Shown here piece by piece: positions 11,346 through 20,652 of a stretch of DNA of 64,000 bases. The notes below the pieces were generated by a model that did no database searches, was not told the origin of the DNA, and worked only from the letters and a program-made list of their open reading frames with translations. The translations under genes were made by a program, and so were the position numbers. Origin of the DNA: Halopseudomonas nanhaiensis (lineage in GTDB: Bacteria; Pseudomonadota; Gammaproteobacteria; Pseudomonadales; Pseudomonadaceae); NCBI RefSeq assembly GCF_020025155.1, contig NZ_CP073751.1, positions 434,001-498,000 of the forward strand, given 5' to 3'. Within the stretch, counting starts at the first letter, position 1; each line of letters starts with the position of its first letter.

Positions 11346-12136
11346 GCGTGCCGACGATTCTGCAGAACATCATTGCCCGCAAGTTCGAAGAAGTAGCCGA
11401 GCGCCGTGCTCAGGTGAGTCTGTCCGACCTCGAAGCTCTGGCCGCCGCGGCGGAACCGGTGCGCGGTTTCGCCAATGCGCTGCAGGCTCGCGCGGCGGCG
11501 CGCAAGCCGGCGGTCATCGCCGAGATCAAGAAAGCCTCGCCGAGCAAGGGTGTACTGCGCGAGCATTTCGTCCCCTCCGACATCGCTGTCAGTTACGAGA
11601 AGGGCGGTGCGGCCTGCCTGTCGGTATTGACCGATGTCGACTTTTTTCAGGGTCATGATGATTTTCTCCGTCAGGCCAGGGCTGCCTGCAGCCTGCCGGT
11701 GATACGCAAGGATTTTCTGGTCGACCCTTATCAGGTTGTCGAAGCCCGCGCGATGGCGGCAGACTGCATTTTGCTGATCGTCTCCGCGCTGGAGGACGGC
11801 CAGATGGCCGAGCTGGCCAGCGTTGCGGCCGAGCAGGGGCTGGACGTACTGGTCGAGGTGCATGATGGTGACGAGCTGCAACGCGCCTTGCGTCTGGACA
11901 CCCGCCTGATCGGCATCAACAACCGCAACCTGCATACCTTCGACGTCACGCTGGATACCACGCTCGAACTGTTGCCGCGTGTGCCGGCCGATCGCCTGCT
12001 GGTGACGGAGAGCGGCATTCTCAACCGCGCCGATGTCGATTTGATGCTTGCCCACGAGGTCTACGGTTTTCTGGTGGGCGAGGCCTTCATGCGGGCTGTG
12101 GAGCCGGGCACCGAGCTGCGCCGACTATTTCACTGA
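11342..12136 (+). CDS. trpC: Indole-3-glycerol phosphate synthase
   Basis: Cyclises carboxyphenylaminodeoxyribulose phosphate to indole-3-glycerol phosphate. The 264-residue single-domain TIM barrel (not fused to TrpF) carries [12 protein letters not shown] with the catalytic Lys near residue 60, [12 protein letters not shown] near 120, [10 protein letters not shown] near 187, and TESGI near 220. The GTG start overlaps the trpD stop (GTGA). It is the last gene of the trp block; the next genes encode cytochrome b561 and YceI, and vfr, which often follows trpC in Pseudomonas, is absent from this position. Confidence 0.96.
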   Translation: MSVPTILQNIIARKFEEVAERRAQVSLSDLEALAAAAEPVRGFANALQARAAARKPAVIAEIKKASPSKGVLREHFVPSDIAVSYEKGGAACLSVLTDVDFFQGHDDFLRQARAACSLPVIRKDFLVDPYQVVEARAMAADCILLIVSALEDGQMAELASVAAEQGLDVLVEVHDGDELQRALRLDTRLIGINNRNLHTFDVTLDTTLELLPRVPADRLLVTESGILNRADVDLMLAHEVYGFLVGEAFMRAVEPGTELRRLFH

Positions 12137-12170
12137 GCGCCATCCACCTATCGAAAAAGCTGATAGCTGC

Positions 12171-12196
12171 TAACCGGTTTTTGCGCTTTTCCGGTT
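12171..12196. terminator. Inverted repeat after trpC, possible terminator
   Basis: AACCGG at 12171-12176 pairs with CCGGTT at 12191-12196 around a T-rich loop, 34 bp after the trpC stop. The Ts are in the loop and not after the stem, so termination is uncertain. Confidence 0.3.
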
Positions 12197-12244
12197 GCAG
12201 CGTCGATGCAAGAATCGCAGCTGTCATTCTTCTGGACAGGCTCG

Positions 12245-12814
12245 ATGCAGGTACGCAACAGTTCCGAGCGCTACGGCGCGGTCGCGGTAATACTCCACTG
12301 GCTGGTGGCTGTCAGCGTCGTGGGCCTGGCCATACTCGGCCTGTGGATGGTCGATCTCGGCTACTACAGCGCGTACTACCGCAGCGCGCCCTTCTGGCAC
12401 AAGAGCGTAGGCGTCACCCTTGCAGGCATCCTGGTACTGCGTCTGCTTTGGCGGGCAGCCAATCGGCAGCCGGCACGGCTGCCCAATCACAAGGGTTGGG
12501 AAGTCCGACTCGCCGGTGCTGTGCATACGCTACTCTACCTGTTGCTGTTCGCCATCCTGACAAGTGGCTATCTCATCTCAACGGCCAAGGGCCAGCCGGT
12601 CAGCGTATTCGGCTGGTTTGAACTGCCGGCGCTGATCACGACCATCCCGCAGCAGGCTGACCGGGCCGGTGCAGTTCACTATTGGCTCGCCATGGGCGTG
12701 CTGGGTCTGGCGGCCCTGCACGCGCTTGGAGCGCTAAAGCATCATTTTATTGATCGAGACGACACACTGCGCCGCATGCTTGGCATGCGGCTTCGCAACC
12801 GCAAGGAGAACTGA
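12245..12814 (+). CDS. Cytochrome b561 family membrane protein
   Basis: 189-residue diheme b-type cytochrome of the inner membrane, likely passing electrons between quinol and a partner. It has four predicted membrane helices with the expected histidines: ILHWLVA near residue 16, FWHKSVG near 46, VHTLLY near 85, and [11 protein letters not shown] near 160. The ATG at 12245 ([11 protein letters not shown]) matches family N termini; an upstream in-frame ATG at 12206 would add 13 residues that do not fit. It is followed one base later by yceI, and the pair is a common cytochrome b561-YceI operon. Confidence 0.9.
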   Translation: MQVRNSSERYGAVAVILHWLVAVSVVGLAILGLWMVDLGYYSAYYRSAPFWHKSVGVTLAGILVLRLLWRAANRQPARLPNHKGWEVRLAGAVHTLLYLLLFAILTSGYLISTAKGQPVSVFGWFELPALITTIPQQADRAGAVHYWLAMGVLGLAALHALGALKHHFIDRDDTLRRMLGMRLRNRKEN

Positions 12815-12815
12815 A

Positions 12816-13391
12816 ATGAAGAAAATGTTCGCTGGTATGGCATTGGGTGGTTTGCTGGCGCTGTCTGGCTCGCTGCAAGCGGCTGACTACGTGATCGACA
12901 AGGAAGGCCAGCACGCCTTCATCAACTTCAAGATCAGTCATCTCGGCTACAGCTGGCTCTACGGCCGGTTCAACGATTTCGACGGCACCTTCAGCTGGGA
13001 CGCAGACAAGCCGGCCGAGAGCGACGTGCAAGTCACCATTCAGACTGCCAGTGTCGATTCCAACCATGCCGAGCGCGACAAGCACCTGCGCAGCGATGAC
13101 TTCCTCAGCGCAGACGAGCATCCGCAGGCTACCTTCAAATCTACCAAGGTGGAAATGACCGGCGACGAAACCGCGAACATCACTGGTGACCTGACGCTCA
13201 ACGGCGTGACCAAGCCGGTCGTGCTCGAAGCCAAGTTTCTCGGCGAGGGTGAAGATCCGTGGGGCGGCTACCGCGCCGGCTTCGAGGGCAGCACTACGCT
13301 CAAGCTCAAGGACTTCGGCATCACCAAGGACCTGGGACCGGCTTCCCAGGAAGTTGAGCTGATGCTGTCTGTCGAAGGCATTCGCCAGTAA
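12816..13391 (+). CDS. YceI family periplasmic lipid-binding-like protein
   Basis: 191-residue exported protein with signal peptide [20 protein letters not shown] ending at QAA. The YceI lipocalin-like beta-barrel follows ([54 protein letters not shown]). The family binds isoprenoid lipids, and homologues are acid- or osmotically induced. Exact function is not established. It is coupled to the upstream cytochrome b561 gene: its ATG lies two bases after that gene's stop codon begins the junction, with AAGGAG inside the b561 end. Confidence 0.93.
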   Translation: MKKMFAGMALGGLLALSGSLQAADYVIDKEGQHAFINFKISHLGYSWLYGRFNDFDGTFSWDADKPAESDVQVTIQTASVDSNHAERDKHLRSDDFLSADEHPQATFKSTKVEMTGDETANITGDLTLNGVTKPVVLEAKFLGEGEDPWGGYRAGFEGSTTLKLKDFGITKDLGPASQEVELMLSVEGIRQ

Positions 13392-13395
13392 GCTG

Positions 13396-14301
13396 CTAAC
13401 GGCTGTCGGAGTCGAGGTACGCCTCGGCTTCGGCGATCAGCCAGTCGCGGAACACCAGCAGGGCAGCCGACTCGGCCTTGCGTTCCGGGATCATCAGATA
13501 GTACGCGTTATCACTTTCGAAACTGTGCGCGCAGGGATTGATCAACTGACCGCTCTCGAGCTCCCTGCGAATCAAAAACGGCGGTATCAGCGCCACCCCC
13601 ATTCCATGCGTCGCCGCTTGTGCAAGCATCGAAAACAACTCCAATCGCGTTCCATTCAAGTCGTGCTCGACCCGCATATCCAGTGAGCCGAACCATTGCC
13701 GCCAGGCATAGGGTCGCGTGGTCTGCTGCAGCAATGGCAACCTGGCGATTTCGTCGGGTTTCAGCTCGCGGCGGGGTGCGATCAGCGCGGGGCTGCAGAC
13801 CGGAACCGGCGATTCCTTCATCAGAAAATGCGCCTCGGTCCCCGACCAGTCGCCGTCACCGAAATAGATGGCGGCATCGAATTCGGTATCGGCAAAGAGA
13901 AACGGCCGAGTGCGGTTGGTCAGGTTGATGGTGATCTGCGGATTGGCCTTGAGAAAGCCGCTCAGCCGGGGCAAGAGCCACTGGGTGCCGAAGGTGGGCA
14001 CCAACGCCAATTCCAGCGTTGCCGTGCCCTGATTGCCCATGACCGACAGCGTATCGCGCTCGACTGCGTCGAGCCGGCTGGCCACCCGTCGGCTATAGGT
14101 CTGCCCAGCCTCGGTCAGCTTTACGCCACGCCGTGTACGTCGGAACAATTGAACGTCGAGAAACTCTTCCAGATTGGCAATCTGGCGACAGACCGCACTC
14201 TGCGTCAGCGATAACTCTTCTGCGGCCTTGGTAAAGCTCTCATGGCGTGCTGAAGACTCAAAGCAGATCAAGGCCTGTGTCGGGGGGATCTTGCGGCGCA
14301 T
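13396..14301 (-). CDS. gcdR: LysR-type regulator, probable GcdR (glutarate response)
   Basis: 301-residue LysR-family regulator with an N-terminal winged helix-turn-helix (about 10-65: TQALICFESSARHESFTKAAEELSLTQSAV...) and a LysR substrate-binding domain. It is divergent from gcdH, which together with gcdG activates and oxidises glutarate. In Pseudomonas a LysR protein in this position (GcdR) activates gcdHG in response to glutarate, so the role is inferred from context. The start at 14301 (MRRKIPPTQALICF) follows a strong GGAGGAG site; the longer frame upstream runs through repeat DNA. Confidence 0.85.
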   Translation of the reverse strand: MRRKIPPTQALICFESSARHESFTKAAEELSLTQSAVCRQIANLEEFLDVQLFRRTRRGVKLTEAGQTYSRRVASRLDAVERDTLSVMGNQGTATLELALVPTFGTQWLLPRLSGFLKANPQITINLTNRTRPFLFADTEFDAAIYFGDGDWSGTEAHFLMKESPVPVCSPALIAPRRELKPDEIARLPLLQQTTRPYAWRQWFGSLDMRVEHDLNGTRLELFSMLAQAATHGMGVALIPPFLIRRELESGQLINPCAHSFESDNAYYLMIPERKAESAALLVFRDWLIAEAEAYLDSDSR

Positions 14302-14317
14302 GGGGGGCTCCTCCGGA

Positions 14318-14415
14318 GCAGCGGCAAGCGGGTAGCGACAAGCTGTAAGCCGCGTGTACATGCTGTGAGCTCGTCTTTGCTTCGATTCAGCTTGAAGCTT
14401 GAAGCTTGCCGCTGC
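14318..14415. repeat. Imperfect 7-bp-unit repeat with inverted ends, copy 1
   Basis: GCAGCGGCAAGC at 14318-14329 is the exact reverse complement of 14404-14415. The interior is built from degenerate units near AGCTTGA or AGCTGTA (for example 14389-14410). It lies in the gcdR-gcdH promoter region, 16 bp before the gcdR start. The same pattern recurs at 22303-22396 and 24665-24694. Confidence 0.6.
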
Positions 14416-14460
14416 GGTATCGGAGTTCCAAATTAGCACAATAGCCGCAAAAAAACGCGG

Positions 14461-14489
14461 TTGTCGCCTAGCCATCCGCCGACTAGTCT
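14461..14489 (+). promoter_or_regulatory. Candidate sigma-70 promoter for gcdH
   Basis: TTGTCG at 14461-14466, a 17-bp spacer, and TAGTCT at 14484-14489 lie 50-80 bp before the gcdH start. This is a pattern match only. Confidence 0.4.
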
Positions 14490-14541
14490 TAATCCCACTC
14501 AAGACGCCGCTTCGGCGACCTACAAACACAATGGAGTTCCC

Positions 14542-15726
14542 ATGGCCTCATCCAAAGCAAGTTTCAACTGGACCGATCCGCTGTTGCTGGACCAGCAGCT
14601 GACCGAAGAAGAACGCATGGTGCGCGATTCTGCTGCCAGCTACTGCCAGGAAAAGCTCATGCCGCGGGTGCTCAACTCGTTCCGCAACGAGCAGACCGAC
14701 GCCGAAATCTTCCGCGAGATGGGTGAGCTGGGTCTGCTCGGCGCGACGATCCCCGAGCAATACGGCGGAAGCGGTCTGAACTACGTCTGCTATGGCCTGA
14801 TTGCCCGTGAAGTCGAGCGCGTCGATTCCGGTTACCGTTCGATGATGAGCGTGCAGTCTTCGCTGGTCATGGTGCCGATCAACGAATTCGGCTCGGAAGA
14901 GCAGAAGCAGAAGTACCTGCCCAAGCTGGCCAGTGGCGAGTTCATCGGCTGTTTCGGTCTGACCGAGCCAAACCATGGCTCCGATCCGGGCTCGATGGTC
15001 ACCCGCGCGCGCAAGGTCGACGGCGGCTATCGCCTGAAAGGCGCGAAGATGTGGATCACCAACAGCCCCATCGCCGACGTGTTCGTGGTTTGGGCCAAGA
15101 CCGAAGACGACGTGATTCGCGGCTTCATCCTGGAGAAGGGCTGGGAAGGTCTCAGCGCTCCGGCGATCAAGGGCAAGGTCGGCCTGCGTACATCCATCAC
15201 CGGCGAGATCGTCATGGAAGACGTATTCGTTCCGGAGGAAAACCTCATGCCGGGCGTGACTGGTCTCAAAGGCCCCTTCACCTGCCTGAATTCCGCTCGC
15301 TACGGTATCTCCTGGGGCGCGCTGGGCGCAGCTGAATTTTGCTGGCACACCGCGCGTCAGTACACCATGGACCGCATGCAGTTCGGCCGTCCGCTGGCGC
15401 AGACCCAGCTGGTACAGAAGAAACTCGCCGACATGCAGACCGAGATCACCATGGCACTGCAGGGCTGCCTGCGTTTGGGTCGCATGAAGGACGAGGGCAC
15501 CGCAGCGGTCGAAATCACCTCGATCATGAAGCGCAACTCCTGCGGCAAGGCGCTGGACATTGCCCGCGTCGCGCGGGACATGCTCGGTGGCAACGGTATT
15601 TCCGATGAGTACGGCGTGATCCGTCATGTGGTGAACCTGGAGGTGGTCAACACCTACGAAGGTACCCACGACGTGCATGCTTTGATCCTGGGTCGTGCTC
15701 AAACTGGTCTGCAGGCGTTTTTCTAA
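14542..15726 (+). CDS. gcdH: Glutaryl-CoA dehydrogenase
   Basis: FAD-dependent oxidative decarboxylation of glutaryl-CoA to crotonyl-CoA in lysine/glutarate catabolism. The 394-residue protein has the acyl-CoA dehydrogenase layout: N-terminal helices, a middle beta domain ([32 protein letters not shown]), and a C-terminal helical domain. The catalytic Glu lies in [20 protein letters not shown]. The [19 protein letters not shown] segment and overall sequence match GcdH closely. The ATG at 14542 has GGAG 9 bp upstream. A terminator-like hairpin follows, then structured repeats separate it from gcdG. Confidence 0.96.
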   Translation: MASSKASFNWTDPLLLDQQLTEEERMVRDSAASYCQEKLMPRVLNSFRNEQTDAEIFREMGELGLLGATIPEQYGGSGLNYVCYGLIAREVERVDSGYRSMMSVQSSLVMVPINEFGSEEQKQKYLPKLASGEFIGCFGLTEPNHGSDPGSMVTRARKVDGGYRLKGAKMWITNSPIADVFVVWAKTEDDVIRGFILEKGWEGLSAPAIKGKVGLRTSITGEIVMEDVFVPEENLMPGVTGLKGPFTCLNSARYGISWGALGAAEFCWHTARQYTMDRMQFGRPLAQTQLVQKKLADMQTEITMALQGCLRLGRMKDEGTAAVEITSIMKRNSCGKALDIARVARDMLGGNGISDEYGVIRHVVNLEVVNTYEGTHDVHALILGRAQTGLQAFF

Positions 15727-15746
15727 AGTTCGTCCGGATCGGTGTG

Positions 15747-15783
15747 CGGGCTGGCTGGGCAACCACCAGCCCGTTTTGCTTTT
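15747..15783 (+). terminator. Rho-independent terminator after gcdH
   Basis: CGGGCTGG (15747-15754) pairs with CCAGCCCG (15766-15773). A T-rich tail TTTTGCTTTTT follows, 20 bp after the gcdH stop. It should separate gcdH from gcdG transcription at least partly. Confidence 0.75.
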
Positions 15784-15815
15784 AAGAAGGTCCAGAGCAT
15801 GCGCTGCTGGGTGAG

Positions 15816-15914
15816 GATTCGAAGCGGTCAGGTCAGACCGTAGGCGCCCTGGACGGGCACCTTCGAGCCCCCAGGGATGGGTTCACGGCGTGTCTGTCCT
15901 GACCGCTTCGGATC
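15816..15914 (-). repeat. Structured palindromic repeat, copy 1 (minus orientation)
   Basis: Outer arms GAAGCGGTCAGG (15821-15832) and CCTGACCGCTTC (15898-15909) pair perfectly and extend outward by several pairs. Read on the minus strand, the core has ACACGCCGTGAA, a CCCA/TGGG hairpin with a TCCC loop, then GGCTCGA. A longer hairpin follows, with stem GGTGCCC/GGGCGCC and loop GTCCA, then ACGGT. This layout is shared with 15971-16070 and 23901-23996, although the arms differ in sequence. No ORF explains it. I do not recognise it as a named family with certainty. Confidence 0.75.
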
Positions 15915-15970
15915 TCTCTGCTTCCTAGACCCAAAGCTGGGTGGGTTTGGGTCGTGGCGTGAGCTGGCGG

Positions 15971-16070
15971 TATCGGCCTACCCCGGTGCTGGACACGCTG
16001 CAAGTACGTCCCTGTAAGCTCGGCGGCGCCCGTCCTGGGCGCCGACGGTCCAGACCGAGGCAGGTCGATA
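15971..16070 (+). repeat. Structured palindromic repeat, copy 2 (plus orientation)
   Basis: Arms 15971-15992 (TATCGGCCTACCCCGGTG...) and 16051-16070 (CAGACCGAGGCAGGTCGATA) are reverse complements with a few mismatches. The core reads ACACGCTGCAAG, a hairpin TACG/TGTA with a TCCC loop, GCTCG, a hairpin GGCGCCC/GGGCGCC with loop GTCCT, then GACGGTC. Hairpin stems differ from the other copies but remain paired. It is opposite in orientation to the copy 57 bp upstream. The 413-bp gcdH-gcdG gap consists of the terminator and these two elements, with the gcdG ribosome binding site at the end. Confidence 0.75.
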
Positions 16071-16139
16071 CCTTCGCGATACTTCGGAGCTGCCTGGCCG
16101 GAAACCTAACTGCGGTTACGAAGCTTGATGGAGGGTCAT

Positions 16140-17324
16140 ATGACTACCGCACTAGAAGGCCTCAAAGTTCTCGACATGTCTCGCGTTCTCGCCGGCCCCT
16201 GGGCCGGCCAGTTGCTTGGCGATCTTGGAGCAGATGTAGTCAAGGTGGAGCGTCCGGGCGCCGGTGATGACACTCGGTCCTGGGGGCCGCCTTATCTTAG
16301 GGACGAAGAGGGCAAGGACACCTCCGAGGCCGCATACTTTCTCTCAGCCAACCGTAACAAGCGCTCTGTCGCGATCGACATCACCCAATCTGACGGACAG
16401 CAACGGGTCCGAGAGCTGGCGGCGCAGGCCGATGTGCTGATCGAGAACTTCAAGGTGGGCGGGCTAGCGGCGTACGGGCTCGATTATGCATCGCTGCGCG
16501 AACTCAACCCGCTCCTTATCTACTGCTCCATCACCGGCTTTGGTCAGGACGGCCCATACGCGCAGCGTGCCGGCTATGACTTCATGATTCAGGCGCTGGG
16601 TGGATTGATGAGCATCACCGGGCGTGCGGATGACGAGGCCGGCGCCGGCCCGGTCAAGGTCGGCGTGGCGGTCACCGACATCCTTACGGGACTGTATGCG
16701 AGCAATGCCATCCTCGCGGCGCTGGCCGAGCGCGAGCGCAGTGGGGAGGGTCAGTATATCGATCTGGCACTGCTCGACGTCCAGGTCGCCTGCCTCGCCA
16801 ATCAGGCGATGAATTATCTCACCACCGGGCAGCCGCCCGGACGGATGGGCAATGCGCATCCGAACATCGTGCCTTATCAGGACTTTCCGACAGCGGATGG
16901 TGATTTCATCCTCACCGTTGGCAACGATGCCCAGTTCCGTCGCTTCTGCCAGGTTGCCGACCGTGGAGCATGGCTGGACGACCCGCGTTTTGCTACAAAC
17001 GCTGCGCGCGTGACTCATCGTGCCGAGTTGATTCCGCTCATTCGTCAGGTCACGGTGTTTCGCAGCACGGCTGAATGGATAACCGCGCTGGAGGAGGCGG
17101 GGGTGCCTTGCGGACCGATCAATACATTGCGTGATGTATTCGAAGATCCGCAGGTCAGACACCGCGAATTGTTGATTCAGATGGACCATTGCAAAGCCGG
17201 GCAGATGCCGCTGGTGGCCAGTCCGATCAAGTTGTCCCGTACTCCGGTCAGCTATCGACGACCACCGCCTCTGCTCGACGAGCACGCTGCCGAAGTGCCG
17301 GATGACTGGCTTCGGCAGCGGTAG
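16140..17324 (+). CDS. gcdG: Glutarate CoA-transferase (CaiB/BaiF family)
   Basis: 394-residue family III CoA-transferase, predicted to activate glutarate with CoA from succinyl-CoA and supply substrate to GcdH. It has the CaiB/BaiF N-terminal motif LEGLKVLDMSRVLAGPWAGQLLGDLGADVVKVE and the catalytic Asp in LALLDVQVACLANQAMNYL near residue 215 of the middle region. The GxGNAHPNIVPYQDF-type segment follows. The start at 16140 follows GGAGGG; an earlier ATG pair at 16125 lies too close to no recognisable site. In many Pseudomonas genomes gcdG follows gcdH closely, but here repeats separate them. Confidence 0.9.
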   Translation: MTTALEGLKVLDMSRVLAGPWAGQLLGDLGADVVKVERPGAGDDTRSWGPPYLRDEEGKDTSEAAYFLSANRNKRSVAIDITQSDGQQRVRELAAQADVLIENFKVGGLAAYGLDYASLRELNPLLIYCSITGFGQDGPYAQRAGYDFMIQALGGLMSITGRADDEAGAGPVKVGVAVTDILTGLYASNAILAALAERERSGEGQYIDLALLDVQVACLANQAMNYLTTGQPPGRMGNAHPNIVPYQDFPTADGDFILTVGNDAQFRRFCQVADRGAWLDDPRFATNAARVTHRAELIPLIRQVTVFRSTAEWITALEEAGVPCGPINTLRDVFEDPQVRHRELLIQMDHCKAGQMPLVASPIKLSRTPVSYRRPPPLLDEHAAEVPDDWLRQR

Positions 17325-17382
17325 GCTGATCGGTGCCGTTGGCTTGCTGAGCAACCGAGACGCTTGCGGCGCTGAAGGGTCG

Positions 17383-18174
17383 TCAGGGTACCAGCAACAC
17401 CGGACGATGGCTGGTGCGCGCCACGGCTTCTGCGGTGCTGCCGACCAACAGTTCAGCAATCGGCGTATTACCACGTTTGCCGATGATCAGCAGTGCCACC
17501 CCTTCATGGTCGGCGTAGGAGCTGATCTTGTCCGCCGGGTCGCCGGACATCCGTTTCGACTCCAGGTTGGTGAAGCGGCGCTGCATGTCGTCCAGAAAGG
17601 GCTGCATGCGCTCGTCTTCGGCCTCGCCGGCATGGTCATCCTTCACCCATACCACCTTGCTGGCGGTCGCATTCTGAGCGAGCTGCTCGAAATGGCGTTG
17701 GGCGTTGCGCGAAGCATCGGATCCGTCACTGGCGAGCATGATCGGCGCATTTGGCTGGCTGGGTTCGCCGTCGTAGGGAATGACCAGCACCGGCACTCGG
17801 GCGACGCGTACCAGGTGCATGACGGAGTTGCCGAACAACGCGGCGCGACCTGCAGAGTGACTGCGGTTCAGGGCGATGATCGCGTCTGCGCCATGCTTCC
17901 TCGCGGCAGCGGACAGTTCGGAAGCCGGGAAACCGTGGCGCACGTCGCTGGCGACCGATACACCGAGCTTGCCGGAGATGTCATCGCCGAGCCGGCGTAG
18001 CCGGCCGTCAATGGCCACGTCGTCATCTTCGAGCCGCCGACGATTCTGCGGCTCGACAGCGTAGACCAGCGTCAGTCGTTCGATGCCCAACAGGTCGATC
18101 AGGTGGGGTAGATGATCGTAGATCTTGTCCCACTCGTCCGAGTAGTCGACGCTGAGTATGCAGTGCGTGAGCAT
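17383..18174 (-). CDS. Tandem-domain universal stress protein
   Basis: 263-residue cytoplasmic UspA-family protein with two Usp domains. The first covers about 1-140 (MLTHCILSVDYSDEWDKIYDHLP... to ARVPVLVIPY). The second covers about 148-263 and starts at APIMLASDGSDASRNAQRHFEQL. It ends with the Usp nucleotide-binding pattern IIGKRGNTPIAELLVGSTAEAVARTSHRPVLLVP (G-x2-G-x9-G-[ST]-like, GNTPIAELLVGSTAE). The second domain is probably the ATP-binding one. It is convergent with gcdG. Confidence 0.9.
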   Translation of the reverse strand: MLTHCILSVDYSDEWDKIYDHLPHLIDLLGIERLTLVYAVEPQNRRRLEDDDVAIDGRLRRLGDDISGKLGVSVASDVRHGFPASELSAAARKHGADAIIALNRSHSAGRAALFGNSVMHLVRVARVPVLVIPYDGEPSQPNAPIMLASDGSDASRNAQRHFEQLAQNATASKVVWVKDDHAGEAEDERMQPFLDDMQRRFTNLESKRMSGDPADKISSYADHEGVALLIIGKRGNTPIAELLVGSTAEAVARTSHRPVLLVP

Positions 18175-18264
18175 GGGTAGGCTCCTTTGTCTTGCGGCAG
18201 AAGGTATACCTACAGTGACTGCCCGGCCGCTATGAAATTCAACGTGCCGGGGCTTCGCTATGGC

Positions 18265-18882
18265 TCAGCGGCTGGAGACGGGTGGCACGGCGCCGCATTC
18301 CGCGGCAACCCAGCGGGTCGTCTCGCTGTGCTGGATCTCCACCGGACCGCCGTCCATCCCCGGCTGCCCCGGCGGCATGTCGCCCACGTCCATCTCGTAG
18401 ACGCCCTTGCCGGTGAACCGCGAGCGCATTTCTCGTGAGCTGACCATGGTCAGCTCTCCCTGCATATCTCCAGTGAAGCCCTCGTTGCCTTCGCAACGCC
18501 CGGTAAAGCTCAGCGTTGAGTCGCTGGCCTGATCAATCTCTATCTCGCAGTTCTGCATCTGCTCGCGGGCTTCGGCGAGTATGGCTTCGGGGTCGGCCAT
18601 CTTTGCCGCCTGGTCCGCGGTGATGCATTCGGTCTGCACGCCAGGGTCGCCCTGACTCTCCAGCATCGACTGCATCTGCGCGCGCTGCTCCGCGGGAAGC
18701 CCCTCGAGCGCCTGCTGTTGGGCGGCGCGCATCTGTGCCATCAGATCCTGACCATTGATCAACGTGCGCGCTTCACTACGCCACAGACCCGGCTCGGGCT
18801 GCGGTCGAATGGATTCGGCATTGACGTGTACAGCAACGATGGCGGTGACAGCCGCAGAAACGGATACCAGATAGCGAGGCAT
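18265..18882 (-). CDS. DUF3617 family exported protein
   Basis: 205-residue protein with a signal peptide (MPRYLVSVSAAVTAIVAVHV ending at NAE) and a DUF3617 domain. The domain runs from PEPGLWRSEARTLINGQ to the C-terminal RSRFTGKGVYEMDVGDMPPG region. Two Cys (TECITADQ and MQNCEIEI) and another pair (GRCEGN, AECGAV) suggest periplasmic disulfides. Function is unknown for the family. The start at 18882 was chosen for the signal peptide; the open frame continues upstream without meaning. It is monocistronic, downstream of rhlE on the same strand. Confidence 0.75.
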   Translation of the reverse strand: MPRYLVSVSAAVTAIVAVHVNAESIRPQPEPGLWRSEARTLINGQDLMAQMRAAQQQALEGLPAEQRAQMQSMLESQGDPGVQTECITADQAAKMADPEAILAEAREQMQNCEIEIDQASDSTLSFTGRCEGNEGFTGDMQGELTMVSSREMRSRFTGKGVYEMDVGDMPPGQPGMDGGPVEIQHSETTRWVAAECGAVPPVSSR

Positions 18883-19018
18883 GACGACTACTCCATAGAC
18901 GAAAGGAGGCCGCTGCATTGGGAGCGAATGTCCCGAGAAGAATACCGGCCGGATTGCCTCTGAGACCGTTGCCACGGGTAAAGGTGCCGGTGCGCTGCAT
19001 CAAACGCCCGCGAGTGTG

Positions 19019-19044
19019 AAAAAGCCCGGCAGGAGCCGGGCTTT
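19019..19044 (-). terminator. Rho-independent terminator of rhlE
   Basis: On the minus strand, AAAGCCCGGC and GCCGGGCTTT form a 10-bp stem with loop TCCT, followed by TTTTTC. It lies 9 bp after the rhlE stop. Confidence 0.9.
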
Positions 19045-19052
19045 CTGGGGGA

Positions 19053-20531
19053 TCAGCGTGGGCTGAACAGTGCTGGTTTTTCCCGCTGTGGCCGGTTGTT
19101 GGAGCGGCCATTGGGACGTGGCGTGCTGGCAGGCGCGGCCTTGTTGCCGTTGGCCTGCAAGCGGCGCTCTTCAGCTACACGATCGAAGGGCTCGTTCGCC
19201 GGGCGGGCTGCCCGTGGCTCGCTGCGGTTGCGCGCCGGACGGGGCTGATTGCCGCGGGCTGTGTTCTGGCCGCCCGTTGCGCCTTTGCTGTTGGCATTGG
19301 CGCTCCCGTTGCGCTGACCGCGGCCGCTGGGCTGGGCGCCTCGCGGGCGCTCCGGACGATCGCTGTTCAGCTCGGCTTGCGCCGGCGCTTCGAAGCCGTC
19401 GAGCGTGCCTTCGTCAATGCGCTGGCGGGTCATGCGTTCGATAGCCTTGAGCAGCTTTTCCTCGTCCGGGCTGACCAGCGACACCGCTTCGCCGCTGCGG
19501 CCCGCACGGCCGGTACGACCGATGCGGTGCACGTAGTCTTCCGACACGTTCGGCAGCTCGAAGTTGACCACGTGCGGCAGCTGATCGATGTCCAGGCCGC
19601 GCGCGGCGATATCGGTAGCCACCAGTACGCGAAGCTCGTTTGCCTTGAAGTCGGCCAGGGCCTTGGTGCGGGCATTCTGGCTCTTGTTGCCGTGAATCGC
19701 AGCGGCAGACAGGCCGTTCTTGTCGAGGTACTCGGCCAGGCGGTTGGCGCCGTGCTTGGTGCGGGTAAACACCAGAACCTGTTCCCAGGCACCCTGGGTA
19801 ATCAGGTGGGCCACCAGCGCACGCTTGTGGCCGGACGGTACGCGGTAAACCTTCTGCGCGATGCGTTCGACGGTGGTGTTCGGCGGCGTGACTTCGATGC
19901 GCGCCGGATTGTCGAGCAGACGGTTGGCCAGCTCGGTGATCTCTTTGGAGAATGTCGCCGAGAACAGCAGGCTCTGACGTTTGGTCGGCAGCTTCGCGAT
20001 CACCTTCTTCACGTCGTGAATGAAGCCCATGTCGAGCATGCGGTCGGCTTCGTCGAGCACCAGTGTTTCAACCTTCGACAGGTCGACGGCACGCTGGCCG
20101 ACCAGATCCAGCAGGCGACCCGGGCACGCCACAAGAATATCCAGCCCCGGTGCAATGGCGCGGATCTGCGGATTCGGGCCCACGCCGCCAAAGACGCAGG
20201 CGCTTTTCAGCGGGAGTTCCTTGCCATAGGCCAGGATGCTGGCGTGCACCTGTGCGGCGAGTTCGCGGGTGGGTGTCAGCACCAGAACGCGAATCTGCTT
20301 GGGAGTGCGGCGATAGGTCGCATCAGCCTGGCCGTTGGGAAACAGTTTTTCCAGAATGGGCAGAGAGAAGCCAGCGGTCTTGCCGGTGCCGGTCTGCGCG
20401 GCGACCATCAGGTCGCGACCTTCCAGGACGGCCGGTACGGCCTGTGCCTGAACGGGGGTAGGAGTGGTATAGCCAGTGGCTGCCACGGCGCGCACCAGCG
20501 CGTCGGACAGGCCGAGAGAAGCAAAGGACAT
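19053..20531 (-). CDS. rhlE: DEAD-box RNA helicase RhlE
   Basis: 492-residue ATP-dependent RNA helicase. All DEAD-box motifs are visible in order: [14 protein letters not shown] (Q motif), [18 protein letters not shown]..., [20 protein letters not shown], then [25 protein letters not shown] and [13 protein letters not shown]. The C-terminal 110 residues are an Arg/Gly/Asn/Pro-rich, basic tail typical of Pseudomonas RhlE proteins, thought to bind RNA. It is expressed alone, with its own terminator. Confidence 0.92.
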   Translation of the reverse strand: MSFASLGLSDALVRAVAATGYTTPTPVQAQAVPAVLEGRDLMVAAQTGTGKTAGFSLPILEKLFPNGQADATYRRTPKQIRVLVLTPTRELAAQVHASILAYGKELPLKSACVFGGVGPNPQIRAIAPGLDILVACPGRLLDLVGQRAVDLSKVETLVLDEADRMLDMGFIHDVKKVIAKLPTKRQSLLFSATFSKEITELANRLLDNPARIEVTPPNTTVERIAQKVYRVPSGHKRALVAHLITQGAWEQVLVFTRTKHGANRLAEYLDKNGLSAAAIHGNKSQNARTKALADFKANELRVLVATDIAARGLDIDQLPHVVNFELPNVSEDYVHRIGRTGRAGRSGEAVSLVSPDEEKLLKAIERMTRQRIDEGTLDGFEAPAQAELNSDRPERPRGAQPSGRGQRNGSANANSKGATGGQNTARGNQPRPARNRSEPRAARPANEPFDRVAEERRLQANGNKAAPASTPRPNGRSNNRPQREKPALFSPR

Positions 20532-20652
20532 TCAGATAACCCTGTGATGGCCAATGCCCGGTCAGGAGAAGCCTGAGCCCGGTTGGCCTGTGATGAAGAG
20601 GGCGGAGTATAACAGAAAGGCGAGAAGTGCGAGGAATGCACTGGCCCGGCGG

